A stretch of DNA of 39,130 nucleotides from Oceanihabitans sp. 2_MG-2023 (GCF_030547245.1 NZ_JAUOQT010000012.1:1-39130); one strand, 5' to 3'. Positions 14,614-23,716 are shown, counted from the stretch's first letter. A program made the numbers and translations. Notes: a model not told the origin generated them from the sequence alone.

Positions 14614-17529
14614 TTATATTTTAATAAATTGTTTTGTGAATACATTGCCATTTTTGGCTTCCATTTTAATAATATACATCCCGTTAGGTAAACTAGACAC
14701 ATCCATATTATTATTTTGAGTTCTTAATACTTGCTTTCCTAACATAGAATAAATGGTTGCTTGCTTTAAGCCTTGATTCATTTTTATATTTAAAACTGAA
14801 GTTGATGGGTTTGGGTATATAGAAACCGTATTTAAACTAAAATCCTCTACACTTAATGCTCCACAATCTAAGCTATACGTTGCAGTTGCATCTTTTAGCC
14901 AAGCAGCTGGTGATGTACCTACAATAGCAGCATCTACCTCTATACAAGTTAAATTTGTATTTTGGCTAGCATTCATAGTTGTAATATTTGCATTATTTCC
15001 ATTAGCTATATTTAAACTTGTTAATTGGTTATTAATACAACTTAATTCTGTTAATGCGGTATTAGCCGACACGTCTAAACTTGTTAATTGGTTATTACTA
15101 CAATCAAGTCTTGATAAAGAGGTGTTAGTAGAAACATCTAAACTTGCTAATTGGTTATCGATAGAAAATAATGACTCTAAATAGATGTTGGAAGAAACGT
15201 CTAAACTTGTTATAGGATTATAACTAGAATCAAATTCTATTAAAGCCGTGTTAGCCGAAACATCTAAACTGGTTATTTGGTTATTATAACAATATAATTT
15301 TGTTAAGTTGATGTTAGCCGAAACATTTAAACTCGTTAATAGATTGCTATTACAAACCAATTCCGTTAAATTGGTAAATACCTCTATGCCAGTTAAGTCA
15401 ATTATATTATAGTATCTACAATCTATCAATCCTGTAAAAGCAGTTGCTTCACTACATTGTATTTCTGTATCACCGTTTGTATTTATTGCTGTGTTACCTA
15501 CTAAATACGCTTTAAAATTTGCGTCTGGTATGTTTACGTTACAAGTTGTACAATTATCACTATAACTTGCCATTGCATCTTTTTGCCAACCAGCTGAGTT
15601 TGGAGTAAAACCAGCATCTACTTGAATACAAGTTAATGTAGCATTGCTTGTTGCATCAAAATTTATCATGTTTGCATTATTACCATTAGCAATATTCAGA
15701 CTTGTTAAATTGTTATTATCACAAAATAAATCTATTAAGAAAATGTTAGCAGACACATCTAAACTCGTTAAATTATTATCATAACAATATAATCCTGTAA
15801 TATTTGTAAATGCTTCAATACCTGTTAAATCTGAAATATTATCATTATAAGCATAAATAGTACCTATGGCATCAGTTGCTTCGCTACACTGTATTTCTGT
15901 ATCTCCGTTGGTATTTATTGCTGTGTCACCAACTAAAGCAGCTTTAAAGTTTGCATCTGGTATGTATATGGTACAAGGTGTACAGTCATCACTGTAACTT
16001 GCAGCGGCATCTTTATACCAATTATTTGGTGATGTACCCACTATATTAGCATCTACTTGAATACATGTTAAAGAAGGATTATTACCAGTAGATAGAAATG
16101 TTAAGTTTGCATTAAAACCATTGGCAATGTTTAAACCTACTAAATTATTAGCATAGCTTGTAATAGATGTCAACGCTGTATTTGCAGAAAGATCTAAACT
16201 AGTTATGCTATTATTATAGCACTCAAAAGATATTAAAGCAGTATTGTTAGAAACATCTAAGCTCGTTAATTGGTTATTTTGACATTTTAATTGCGTTAAA
16301 GCGGTGCTAACAGAACCATCTAAACTTGTTAATTGGTTACTTGTACAATCTATAGTTATTAAAGCAGTATTAGAAGAAACATCTAAACTTGTTAATTGGT
16401 TAAAACCACAAAACAAATATTGTAAACTGGTGTTAGCCGAAACATCTAAACTTGTTAATTGGTTATTTTGACAATATAATTCTGTTAAAGCAGTAAATGC
16501 TTCTACACCTGTTAAGTCACTTATATTTAGGTTTGTACAGTTTATTATCCCAGAAAAGGCAGTGGCTTCACTACATTGTATTTCTGTATCTCCGTTGGTG
16601 TTTATTGCGGTGTTACCTACTAAATATGCTTTAAAATTTGCATCTGGTATGTTTACGGTACAAGTTGTACAACTTGCGCTATACGTTGCCCCAGCATCTT
16701 TATACCAATCCGTTGGCGATGTACCTACAATAGCAGCATCTACCTCAATACACGTTAACGCCGTATTATCTGTAGCATAAAAAGAGGTCATATTTGCATT
16801 ATTTCCATTGGCTATATTTAAACTTGTTAATTGGTTCTCATTACACCATAATAATACTAAATTTGGTTGCGCAGAAACGTCTAAACTCGTTAATTGGCAA
16901 TCAGTAGCAAAAAAGTCCTCTAAAGCGGTGTTAGTAGAAACATCTATACTCGTTAATTGGGTTCTACTAATAGCTAACCTTACTAAAGCAGTATTAGCCG
17001 AAACATCTATACTTGTTATTGGGTTTGTATCAAAATCAAGTTCTGTTAAAGCTGTATTACTTGAAACGTCTAAACTCGTTAATTGGTTAGTATAACAACT
17101 TAAATTAGTTAAAGCCGTGTTAGCCGAAACATCTAAACTCGTTATTTGGTTTTCACCACATTTTAATTCTGTTAAAGCAGTGCTAGAAGGAAGGTTTATA
17201 CTCGTTAATTGGTTATCTCGACAATCTATACTTGTTAAAGCTGTATTAGCAGAAAGATCTAAACTCGTTAATTGGTTGGTCACACAATTTAATTGTGTTA
17301 AAGCAGTAAATGCTCCAATACCTGTTAAATCATTTATACCTAAACTATAACAATTAATTTCTCCAGTAAAAACACTTGCTTCACTTACCTGTATTTCTGA
17401 ATCTCCATTAGTGTTAATAGAAGTATTACCTACTAAATAGGCTTTAAAGTTAGCATCTGGAATGTTTACATTTTGTGCATAGCCAAATGTTGCTATGAGT
17501 ACGAATAATAAAAGTAATTTGTTTTTCAT
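14614..17529 (-). CDS. T9SS type A secreted protein with four leucine-rich modules
   Basis: A 971-residue protein with signal peptide (MKNKLLLLFVLIATFGYAQ). Four modules start near residues 21, 290, 520 and 664. Each begins with IPDANFKAYLVGNTAINTNG plus a DTEIQCSEA segment and ends with an LTCIEVDA...W.KDA.A.YS..C capping segment carrying Cys. Between them are 21-residue leucine-rich repeats of the type LTSLDVSANTALTELSCINN; module three has few repeats. The C-terminal 75 residues are a T9SS type A sorting domain (IYPNPSTSVLNIKMN, IYSMLGKQVL, LPNGMYIIKM). It is probably a surface-attached or released binding protein. The one-module protein at 20056-20859 is a clear paralogue. It is divergent from a hybrid sensor kinase with a repeat-rich shared upstream region. 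Confidence 0.92.
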   Translation of the reverse strand: MKNKLLLLFVLIATFGYAQNVNIPDANFKAYLVGNTSINTNGDSEIQVSEASVFTGEINCYSLGINDLTGIGAFTALTQLNCVTNQLTSLDLSANTALTSIDCRDNQLTSINLPSSTALTELKCGENQITSLDVSANTALTNLSCYTNQLTSLDVSSNTALTELDFDTNPITSIDVSANTALVRLAISRTQLTSIDVSTNTALEDFFATDCQLTSLDVSAQPNLVLLWCNENQLTSLNIANGNNANMTSFYATDNTALTCIEVDAAIVGTSPTDWYKDAGATYSASCTTCTVNIPDANFKAYLVGNTAINTNGDTEIQCSEATAFSGIINCTNLNISDLTGVEAFTALTELYCQNNQLTSLDVSANTSLQYLFCGFNQLTSLDVSSNTALITIDCTSNQLTSLDGSVSTALTQLKCQNNQLTSLDVSNNTALISFECYNNSITSLDLSANTALTSITSYANNLVGLNIANGFNANLTFLSTGNNPSLTCIQVDANIVGTSPNNWYKDAAASYSDDCTPCTIYIPDANFKAALVGDTAINTNGDTEIQCSEATDAIGTIYAYNDNISDLTGIEAFTNITGLYCYDNNLTSLDVSANIFLIDLFCDNNNLTSLNIANGNNANMINFDATSNATLTCIQVDAGFTPNSAGWQKDAMASYSDNCTTCNVNIPDANFKAYLVGNTAINTNGDTEIQCSEATAFTGLIDCRYYNIIDLTGIEVFTNLTELVCNSNLLTSLNVSANINLTKLYCYNNQITSLDVSANTALIEFDSSYNPITSLDVSSNIYLESLFSIDNQLASLDVSTNTSLSRLDCSNNQLTSLDVSANTALTELSCINNQLTSLNIANGNNANITTMNASQNTNLTCIEVDAAIVGTSPAAWLKDATATYSLDCGALSVEDFSLNTVSIYPNPSTSVLNIKMNQGLKQATIYSMLGKQVLRTQNNNMDVSSLPNGMYIIKMEAKNGNVFTKQFIKI

Positions 17530-17560
17530 GATATAAAAAATTTATTGAGTTTGTTTGATA

Positions 17561-17568
17561 CAAAACTA
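17561..17568 (-). promoter_or_regulatory. Candidate -7 box of the four-module LRR gene
   Basis: TAGTTTTG on the minus strand, the same octamer found at 20882 and 23607, lies 31 bp upstream of the start codon. A set of 20-bp direct repeats sits just upstream of it. Confidence 0.65.
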
Positions 17569-17575
17569 TTTGTAA

Positions 17576-17655
17576 ACAAGCTTTTACAGCAGTCAAAAAA
17601 ACTCGATTCAAGTCACGAACTAACCATTTGAATCAAAAAACAACTATTTGAGTCA
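17576..17655 (-). repeat. Direct repeats with 20-bp period in the divergent promoter region
   Basis: The trinucleotide TGA (minus strand) recurs at 17655, 17635, 17615 and 17595, exactly 20 bp apart. Three units are similar (TGACTCAAATAGTTG, TGATTCAAATGGTTAG, TGACTTGAATCGAG) and the fourth keeps only TGACT. They lie immediately upstream of the -7 box of the LRR gene and between it and the divergent hybrid kinase gene. They look like helically phased operator sites for an activator. Confidence 0.6.
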
Positions 17656-17763
17656 AAATGCTTTTATGACTAATTAATTGCCTCAAAAAAAGATATATTT
17701 ACAAAGAAAGTATATCAAAACGGTGTTGTTAAAGTTGCTGATTTTATTCTTAACTAATACTTT

Positions 17764-17771
17764 TAAATTTG
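17764..17771 (+). promoter_or_regulatory. Candidate -7 box of the hybrid kinase gene
   Basis: TAAATTTG matches TAnnTTTG and lies 26 bp upstream of the ATG. Confidence 0.45.
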
Positions 17772-17797
17772 TTTAGCTATTAATATTTAGTAGAATT

Positions 17798-19957
17798 ATG
17801 AAAAAGAAATATGAAACTATAATTAGTTTAGGAACCCAAGAGCGTTATTCTAATAGCTTAAATAAAAGAATACGTTTATTAAATACATTTTGTTTAATTT
17901 GGAGTCATATAATTCTGTTTTTCTATTCCTTAGAAATGATTTTTGGTTTTGTACAAGAGTACATTAACAAAAATGCTATTACTTTTCATTTTTTTGACTA
18001 CCAAGCATTTTTCACATATTTTCTTATTTTCAACTCTTTAATTATAACACTATTTCTGAATAAGAATCATCTCTTTAAATGGGCTCGCATACTCTTTATC
18101 TGTGTTTTTATTATTAGTAATACATATGCTGCACTTATTATTTCGCCAGGCAATTACTTGGAATATTATTTATTACTTGCATCTCCTATTTCTCTAATAC
18201 TTTTCACAAAAAAAACAACATCATACTTTGTATTAGCAATCAGTTTTTCGCTGTTTTTAACACCTTATTTTTTTTATGTTGTTTATCCAACAGATTATGT
18301 AGATAGACTATTAGTTCTTGAAGCCTTATGTATTTTTCTAGTAATACATCTTTTGGTAAATTATTTTAAAGAAAGTAATATAAAAAGCGAAAAACTATTA
18401 GCGCTAGAAAGAGACAAAGTACTTACCGATAAAATGATATTAGAAGGGCAAGAAGCAGAATTACGTGAATTGAATGAATTTAAATCTCACTTCTTCGTGA
18501 ATCTTTCACATGAAATACGTACTCCTTTAACCTTAATTCAAGGCTATACAAATCAGTTAAACTTTAAAGAATCGGATACAGAAAACAATCAAAAAACAGC
18601 TATAATAAAAGAACAATGCCAACAAATGCAAAATATTATTAATAGTATTATGGATTTAAGCAAAATGGATAGCAATGAGTTTCAACTTATTAGTTCACCA
18701 CTGGATGTAAACTCCTTTTTAGAAAAACATTTTATAAACTTCCAGAGTCTTTTCGCTAAAAAAAATATAGAGTTTACATTTAACAACAAGACTTTAAAAA
18801 CAAACATTTTAGTAGATGAAAACCTGTTTTCTAAAGCAATAACTAATCTTCTAAGTAATGCATTAAAATTTACACCTAAAAACGGAAGCGTTGCTATTAA
18901 CACATCATTTAATAATGAAGGTCTTACTATTAATGTTATAGACACAGGTATTGGCATCAATAAGGATGAAAGCAAATCTATCTTTAAACGTTTTTATCAA
19001 GTAAAAAACGACATTACTAAAAGCCAAGGTAGTGGTATAGGCTTGGCTTTTACAAAAAGTATTATTGATGCGCATCAATTTTCTATTGCTGTAGAAAGTA
19101 GTTTTGGAAATGGCACTTGCTTTACAATCTCTATTCCAAAAAAGTTTGTAAACACAAATCAACCCGATATAAAACCACTGCAAACTATTGAAACAAATAA
19201 AACTAGCTTAAAAAAACAAACAAACACAACGTATAAAAACAATAAACAAAAAATACTTATAGTAGATGACCATGAACAGATGAGAAAGTATTTAAAAAAG
19301 ATTTTACAGCATTATGAGATTACGGAAGCTGAAAATGGAAAGGAAGCACTTAACATACTTCAAAACAACAACTTTGATCTCATTCTAACAGATTATATGA
19401 TGCCTGTGATGGATGGAGAAACTTTAGTGAAAAAATTAAAACTACAAAAAAACAAAACGCCAATTTTAGTACTAACTGCAAGAACAGATCATCAAGGAAA
19501 ACTATCTATGTTACGACTAGGTATTGATGGTTATTTACAAAAACCTTTTATGGAAGAAGAGCTTTTAATTAATATTAAGAACGCTATATCTCTTTATAAA
19601 AACATTGTAGAATTTGACAAGGAAAACTCTCCAGAAACATTGAAAAACCTCAACGAGTATGCCGATAAATTTAATAGTAAAATCACATCTTATATAAATC
19701 AAAACTTAAATTCACCACTGCTAACCGTAGATTCCATTTCTGAATACATGAAGGTTTCTAGAAGCACACTAAACCGAAAAGTGAAGAGTCTTTTAGGGCA
19801 AACTGTTAACCAATTAATACAAGAAGCACGTTTAGAAAAAGCACGAAATTTAAGAGCAGAAGACCCTTTTGCCTCTAAAAAACAAATTGCAGAAGCTGTT
19901 GGTGTTACCAATACAACCTATTTATTTGAGAAACTAAAAGAACGTTATGGTGCTTAG
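17798..19957 (+). CDS. Hybrid sensor histidine kinase / response regulator with AraC-type DNA-binding domain
   Basis: A 719-residue single-polypeptide two-component system. Residues about 30-195 hold several hydrophobic helices (probably six) without a large periplasmic domain. Then come HisKA with phospho-acceptor His in SHEIRTPLTLIQGY (about 238), HATPase_c with LLSNALKFTPKNG (N box), DTGIGI and GSGIGLAFTKSII (G boxes), a receiver with KILIVDDHEQ and the phosphorylatable Asp in ILTDYMMPVMDG (near residue 530), and Lys in GYLQKPF. At 640-719 is an AraC-type HTH (VSRSTLNRKVKSLLGQTVNQ, QIAEAVGVTNTTYLFEKLKE). Hybrid systems with AraC output normally switch on neighbouring genes. The divergent LRR gene with phased repeats upstream is the obvious candidate target. 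The ligand is unknown, and the sensor is of the membrane-embedded type rather than the usual propeller. Confidence 0.93.
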   Translation: MKKKYETIISLGTQERYSNSLNKRIRLLNTFCLIWSHIILFFYSLEMIFGFVQEYINKNAITFHFFDYQAFFTYFLIFNSLIITLFLNKNHLFKWARILFICVFIISNTYAALIISPGNYLEYYLLLASPISLILFTKKTTSYFVLAISFSLFLTPYFFYVVYPTDYVDRLLVLEALCIFLVIHLLVNYFKESNIKSEKLLALERDKVLTDKMILEGQEAELRELNEFKSHFFVNLSHEIRTPLTLIQGYTNQLNFKESDTENNQKTAIIKEQCQQMQNIINSIMDLSKMDSNEFQLISSPLDVNSFLEKHFINFQSLFAKKNIEFTFNNKTLKTNILVDENLFSKAITNLLSNALKFTPKNGSVAINTSFNNEGLTINVIDTGIGINKDESKSIFKRFYQVKNDITKSQGSGIGLAFTKSIIDAHQFSIAVESSFGNGTCFTISIPKKFVNTNQPDIKPLQTIETNKTSLKKQTNTTYKNNKQKILIVDDHEQMRKYLKKILQHYEITEAENGKEALNILQNNNFDLILTDYMMPVMDGETLVKKLKLQKNKTPILVLTARTDHQGKLSMLRLGIDGYLQKPFMEEELLINIKNAISLYKNIVEFDKENSPETLKNLNEYADKFNSKITSYINQNLNSPLLTVDSISEYMKVSRSTLNRKVKSLLGQTVNQLIQEARLEKARNLRAEDPFASKKQIAEAVGVTNTTYLFEKLKERYGA

Positions 19958-19996
19958 TAGTAATTAGTAATACTTTTGTTTAAACTTAAAACAAAA

Positions 19997-20027
19997 AAAT
20001 CTCGTAAGCAGAACACTTACGAGATTT
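19997..20027 (-). terminator. Terminator of the one-module T9SS gene (between convergent genes)
   Basis: A perfect 12-bp stem AAATCTCGTAAG / CTTACGAGATTT with a 7-base loop. On the minus strand a run of T follows (from the A run at 19993-19999), so it mainly ends the minus-strand gene. It may also limit read-through from the hybrid kinase gene. Confidence 0.85.
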
Positions 20028-20055
20028 CAATAACTAAATTAAACGAAACTATAGA

Positions 20056-20859
20056 TTACTGTTTAATGAAACGTTTGGTGGTAACACCTCCGTTTTCATC
20101 TTTAATTCTTATTAAATATACACCATTTAACAAACGACTTACATCTATACTTTTGTTTGAAGTGCTTAGCACTTCCTTTCCTAATACCGAATAAATAGTT
20201 ACTGCTTTTAAGTTACTATTTATTTTAATATGCAAATCTGAAGTTGTAGGATTTGGGTATATAGAAATTGTATTTAAACCAAAATCATTTACACTTAATA
20301 TCGTAGGACAATCTTCATCAAAACTAGCATTGGCTGGAATACCCCAATTGGAGTTAGGCGTAAAACCTGCATCTATTTGCACACAAGTTACAGCGCTACT
20401 TACTACATTAAAACGAGTGACATTGCTGTTGTTTCCGTTTGCCATATTTATGGCTGTAAGTGCAGTTGTATGTGCTTTAAAATCTACCAAATCCGGAAGC
20501 ATACTTAAATCTAAAATACCGGAAATACCTGTTTGCTCTAAAAGTAATTGTGTAAGTTTTGTGTTTTGAGAAACATCCACACTAGTAAGCGTTGCATTCC
20601 CAAAAGCCTGTAAACCTATAATTTCTGTAAAAGCTTCCATTCCTGTTAAATCTTGAATGTTTGCATTTGCAACATTAATACTTCCTGTATAAGCACTTGC
20701 TTCACTAACTTGAATTTCGGAATCGCTATTTGTATTAATATTTGTGTTAGCAATTAATATGGCTTTAAAGCTTGCGTCTGGAATAGTTACATTCTGTGCA
20801 TTTGTTGCTAAACCTATTGTTATAAAGGTAAAAATGGAAAGTAATCTTGTTTTCATCAT
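20056..20859 (-). CDS. T9SS type A secreted protein with one leucine-rich module
   Basis: A 267-residue protein with signal peptide (MKTRLLSIFTFITIGLATNA). A second Met directly follows the first, so initiation could be one codon later. It has one copy of the IPDASFKAILIANTNINTNS module, degenerate leucine repeats (LTSVDVSQNTKLTQLLLEQ), the cap VTCVQIDAGFTPNS, and a type A sorting domain (IYPNPTTSDLHIKIN, IYSVLGKEVL, LLNGVYLIRIKD). It is a shortened paralogue of the 971-residue protein. The promoter carries the 33-bp LytTR-like element, and its 3' hairpin is nearly the same as that after the other T9SS genes. Confidence 0.9.
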   Translation of the reverse strand: MMKTRLLSIFTFITIGLATNAQNVTIPDASFKAILIANTNINTNSDSEIQVSEASAYTGSINVANANIQDLTGMEAFTEIIGLQAFGNATLTSVDVSQNTKLTQLLLEQTGISGILDLSMLPDLVDFKAHTTALTAINMANGNNSNVTRFNVVSSAVTCVQIDAGFTPNSNWGIPANASFDEDCPTILSVNDFGLNTISIYPNPTTSDLHIKINSNLKAVTIYSVLGKEVLSTSNKSIDVSRLLNGVYLIRIKDENGGVTTKRFIKQ

Positions 20860-20881
20860 TATGTTTTTATTGATTATGGCA

Positions 20882-20947
20882 CAAAACTACTCCCAAAGTG
20901 CATTTAAAAATCTTGCCAATTTCTGAAACTTGCCTTTCAACTTCTAA
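20882..20947 (-). promoter_or_regulatory. LytTR-like promoter element plus -7 box, one-module T9SS gene
   Basis: Minus strand: TTAGAAGTTGAAA, a 6-bp spacer, then TTTCAGAAATTGGC at 20915-20947, then exactly 25 bp to TAGTTTTG at 20882-20889, 22 bp before the start codon. Half-sites AGAAGTTGAA and AGAAATTGGC are 21 bp apart, a spacing usual for LytTR regulators. Confidence 0.75.
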
Positions 20948-20952
20948 ACAAA

Positions 20953-20984
20953 AAATCCCGTAAGATTTAACACTTACGAGATTT
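20953..20984 (-). terminator. Terminator of the LamG/beta-helix T9SS gene
   Basis: On the minus strand AAATCTCGTAAG pairs with CTTACGGGATTT over 12 positions (one G-U), followed by TTTTTT. It lies about 25 bp after the stop and only a few bases before the regulatory element of the next gene. Confidence 0.85.
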
Positions 20985-21007
20985 AAAACAATAATTAAAA
21001 CTACAAA

Positions 21008-23581
21008 CTACTGCTTCATAAAACGTTTAGTGGTTATACTTCCTGTTTCATCTTCAATGGTAATTAAATAGAGTCCGCTTTTTAAATTAGCGGTATTTAG
21101 GGATTTTGATGTTGTTTCTAAAACCTTTGCTCCTAGAACAGAATAAACAATTGCTTGCTTAAGGTTATTATTCATTTTAATATTTAAAATAGAGGTTGTT
21201 GGATTTGGATAAACCTTTATTTCTTTTTTATTTAACTGTAAATCATTAACTCCTAATGTTGCGCCAAACTCATAAACTCCCATATCTACAGTGGTATTAA
21301 ACACACGATTATTCCCTAATAAATCCGAAACTATTCCTGCTGGTATTTTAGAATTATCTCCACTATCTACAGCCGGCGAACCTGATGTTAAAGTATAATC
21401 ATTCGTCGATGCATTCATAAATAACGGATTTGCATTACTTGTATTGGTTTTACTTCCGCTAGGGATTGCTGAAAAATTTTGCTCATCAATAGAGTTTGAG
21501 ACAGTAATAGAAGCAGGTAGTGTTTGGTATAACCCTGTAATTGATCTTGCAGTAACTCCTCCTGTAGTTTCATTATCATAAAAAATACTATTTGCAATAG
21601 TAGCATTTATAGTTCTTCCTGTTCCTGCTTCAGACAAACCAATAGTTGCTCTATTAAAATTATTCAAGCTGTTTGCTGTTCCGGTATCCACATTACCAAC
21701 AAAAGTATTATTAACAAGCGTTGTATTTACTGTACTATTAGTTCCGTTTGCTCTTACCCACATAGAACTTCCTGAATTTGCCAAACTAGAACCATTATCC
21801 TCTGTTCTATTTTTTTCAAATAAGGAATTTGTTACACTAAAATTAATACTTGTACTTGCATTTCCTAACAAATAAATAGCGCCACCATTTCTAGCTAAAT
21901 TTTCTGTAAACTCACAAGATTCAATATTTAATGTTGCTGCAAATGGAGTGGTCACTGGACGAGATATAGCTCCTCCTGATGCAAATGCCACATTATTTTT
22001 AATTTTACAATTTTTAATAGTAATTGTAATAGAGCTAGCTCCAAGTTCTATACCGGCTCCACTTGTTTGTGTTCCTGTACTATTTGCATAACCTCCTGTA
22101 ATAGTTAATCTATCTAAAACAACATTACGTGTAAAGTTTGGTACTTGTACAACTTGATACGAATTATCTGCTTTTGTACTATTTGTATATGAAATTATGG
22201 CATCATCATTACCTAACAAATCTCCACTTAAAATAGTTTCGTTTGCTCCTATTACTCGCTGCCCTAATTGCGTTTCTGTTCCATCAAATCCTCCATATAC
22301 TTTCACACCATTTCCTGGTCTAAAACCAACATCTCTTCTATCTGTTTTTGGCGTGTATGTACCTGCTGCAATCCAGACTTCTTCAGTATCTTGTGCAATA
22401 TTTAAAGCTTCATATAAATTATTAAAAGCATTACTCCATGAAATACCATTATCACTTCCTGTTGCGTTTGCATCTACATAAATTCTTCCAATAGTTCTAG
22501 CGGTAGAAAACGTATATGCTTCTGACCAAGGTGTCGTATTACCTGCGCATTGTTGTCTAACATACACATTGTATTCTATAAATTCCTCTAAGCCTGCTAA
22601 AGCAGTTGTACCAGTTGTAATATTTGAAGCTAGGATAGCAGCACTGAAAGATTCGGAAGCTTTATGATATGCAATATCGTAGGTACCAGAATCTGAAATA
22701 TTTATATCTGCACTTGTATTGGTAATATTAGCTGCAGATAAAATAGAAGGCGAAGGTTCAAAACAAAAATCTCCATAAGAAGCTATACTTTCTACTTCTG
22801 TTGCTGTTAGAATTCTATTATAAATTAATATATCATCAATAACACCTTCATATTTTTCACCAGCTGCAAGTAATTCGTTTGAAATGTTAGCTACATATAT
22901 TGGTGTATTTACATCATGGCTTTGTGTAATATTTACAGCAAAAGTATCTGTTCCATTAGGACGAGTATTACTTGTTGTTTTAAGTACACCGTCTGCATAA
23001 AAATTGATAATAACATCAATATTATTTCTGTTTGGTGAAACATTTGTCAATATGGTTTGTACATCAAACACAATATGATGCCATTCGCCATCATTTAATC
23101 CTGGTTCATCATGCGAAAAAGTATACGCTTGGTTATATCCTCCTGTTCCTGCATAATACAATGAACTTCGAACTTCTAATCGAATATTATTATTTTCAAC
23201 TGAAACAGACACACCATTCCATCCTCCGGATGTTGTATTTGTTCTATCGCTATCATCTAAAATAATTTGTCTTGTTGCTCCTGTATAAGATGTCTTAATC
23301 CAAAAACTATAAGATAAAGATTCACCAGTTCCAGTAAAATCAATATTAGGTCTATTTAGATAATCGCCATTAAGTGTGATTGCGTTTGTTGTAGAACCAC
23401 CAAATCGGTTATTAACTTCGGTAAGTGCTGTTCCTGTTTGTGTAAAGTTTACACCTGCGGCACCATCTGCTAATACTGCACCATTTTGAAATTCATAGGC
23501 AGCAACTAATCCGTTAAACGGGAATTGAGCAAATGCAATACTTGTAATTAGTAGAAATAAGGGTAATAATTTTGATTTCAT
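21008..23581 (-). CDS. T9SS type A secreted protein: LamG-like, fibronectin III-like and beta-helix (choice-of-anchor Q) regions
   Basis: An 857-residue protein with signal peptide (MKSKLLPLFLLITSIAFAQ). Residues about 22-265 form a LamG/concanavalin-like domain (LVAAYEFQNGAV, SLSYSFWIKTSY, GVIDDILIYNRILTATEVES). Residues about 275-365 are fibronectin III-like (SADINISDSGTYDIAYHKAS). From 370 to 775 lies a right-handed beta-helix of choice-of-anchor Q type, with VDANATGSDNGISWSNAFNN, AAGTYTPKTDRR, GVKVYGGFDGTE and SPAVDSGDN. A type A sorting domain closes the protein (VYPNPTTSILNIKMN, IVYSVLGAKVLE, LKSGLYLITI, KRFMKQ). LamG and beta-helix folds suggest carbohydrate binding or a surface scaffold. 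No catalytic motif is identified. It shares the LytTR-like promoter layout with the next gene downstream. Confidence 0.9.
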   Translation of the reverse strand: MKSKLLPLFLLITSIAFAQFPFNGLVAAYEFQNGAVLADGAAGVNFTQTGTALTEVNNRFGGSTTNAITLNGDYLNRPNIDFTGTGESLSYSFWIKTSYTGATRQIILDDSDRTNTTSGGWNGVSVSVENNNIRLEVRSSLYYAGTGGYNQAYTFSHDEPGLNDGEWHHIVFDVQTILTNVSPNRNNIDVIINFYADGVLKTTSNTRPNGTDTFAVNITQSHDVNTPIYVANISNELLAAGEKYEGVIDDILIYNRILTATEVESIASYGDFCFEPSPSILSAANITNTSADINISDSGTYDIAYHKASESFSAAILASNITTGTTALAGLEEFIEYNVYVRQQCAGNTTPWSEAYTFSTARTIGRIYVDANATGSDNGISWSNAFNNLYEALNIAQDTEEVWIAAGTYTPKTDRRDVGFRPGNGVKVYGGFDGTETQLGQRVIGANETILSGDLLGNDDAIISYTNSTKADNSYQVVQVPNFTRNVVLDRLTITGGYANSTGTQTSGAGIELGASSITITIKNCKIKNNVAFASGGAISRPVTTPFAATLNIESCEFTENLARNGGAIYLLGNASTSINFSVTNSLFEKNRTEDNGSSLANSGSSMWVRANGTNSTVNTTLVNNTFVGNVDTGTANSLNNFNRATIGLSEAGTGRTINATIANSIFYDNETTGGVTARSITGLYQTLPASITVSNSIDEQNFSAIPSGSKTNTSNANPLFMNASTNDYTLTSGSPAVDSGDNSKIPAGIVSDLLGNNRVFNTTVDMGVYEFGATLGVNDLQLNKKEIKVYPNPTTSILNIKMNNNLKQAIVYSVLGAKVLETTSKSLNTANLKSGLYLITIEDETGSITTKRFMKQ

Positions 23582-23606
23582 AATATATAGTTTATAGTTT
23601 ATGAAT

Positions 23607-23672
23607 CAAAACTACTTGTAAAGTCTATCTAAAAATAAAGCCAATTTCTGAAATGCTAGTTTCAACTTCTAA
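23607..23672 (-). promoter_or_regulatory. LytTR-like promoter element plus -7 box, LamG/beta-helix T9SS gene
   Basis: Minus strand: TTAGAAGTTGAAA, a 6-bp spacer, then TTTCAGAAATTGGC at 23640-23672, then exactly 25 bp to TAGTTTTG at 23607-23614, 25 bp before the start. Outside the spacers the element is identical to that at 20915-20947. Confidence 0.75.
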
Positions 23673-23684
23673 AACAAAAAAACC

Positions 23685-23716
23685 TGTAATAAAGACACTT
23701 AATGACTATTATTACA
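23685..23716 (-). terminator. Possible weak terminator after the propeller kinase gene
   Basis: An AT-rich 8-bp stem TGTAATAA / TTATTACA with a 16-base loop lies between the kinase stop and the promoter of the next gene. On the minus strand a short T-rich stretch follows it. The low GC content makes it uncertain. Confidence 0.35.

Noticed and set aside
16808-17350. Plus-strand open frames within the LRR gene, with repeated LVNW-like phrases
   Set aside because: They are antisense shadows of the repetitive LRR coding sequence. They have no promoter, signal or independent codon pattern.
14860-17500. CRISPR-like regular repeats
   Set aside because: The repeats are in-frame leucine-rich coding repeats with diverged sequence, not identical repeats with unique spacers, and no cas genes are present.
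17576-17655. Possible short CRISPR array from 20-bp period repeats
   Set aside because: The repeats have no spacers and only a short conserved core. Promoter-proximal operator sites explain them better.
19976-20194. Plus-strand frame of 72 codons after the hybrid kinase
   Set aside because: It runs across a perfect terminator hairpin and is antisense to the sorting domain of a T9SS gene.
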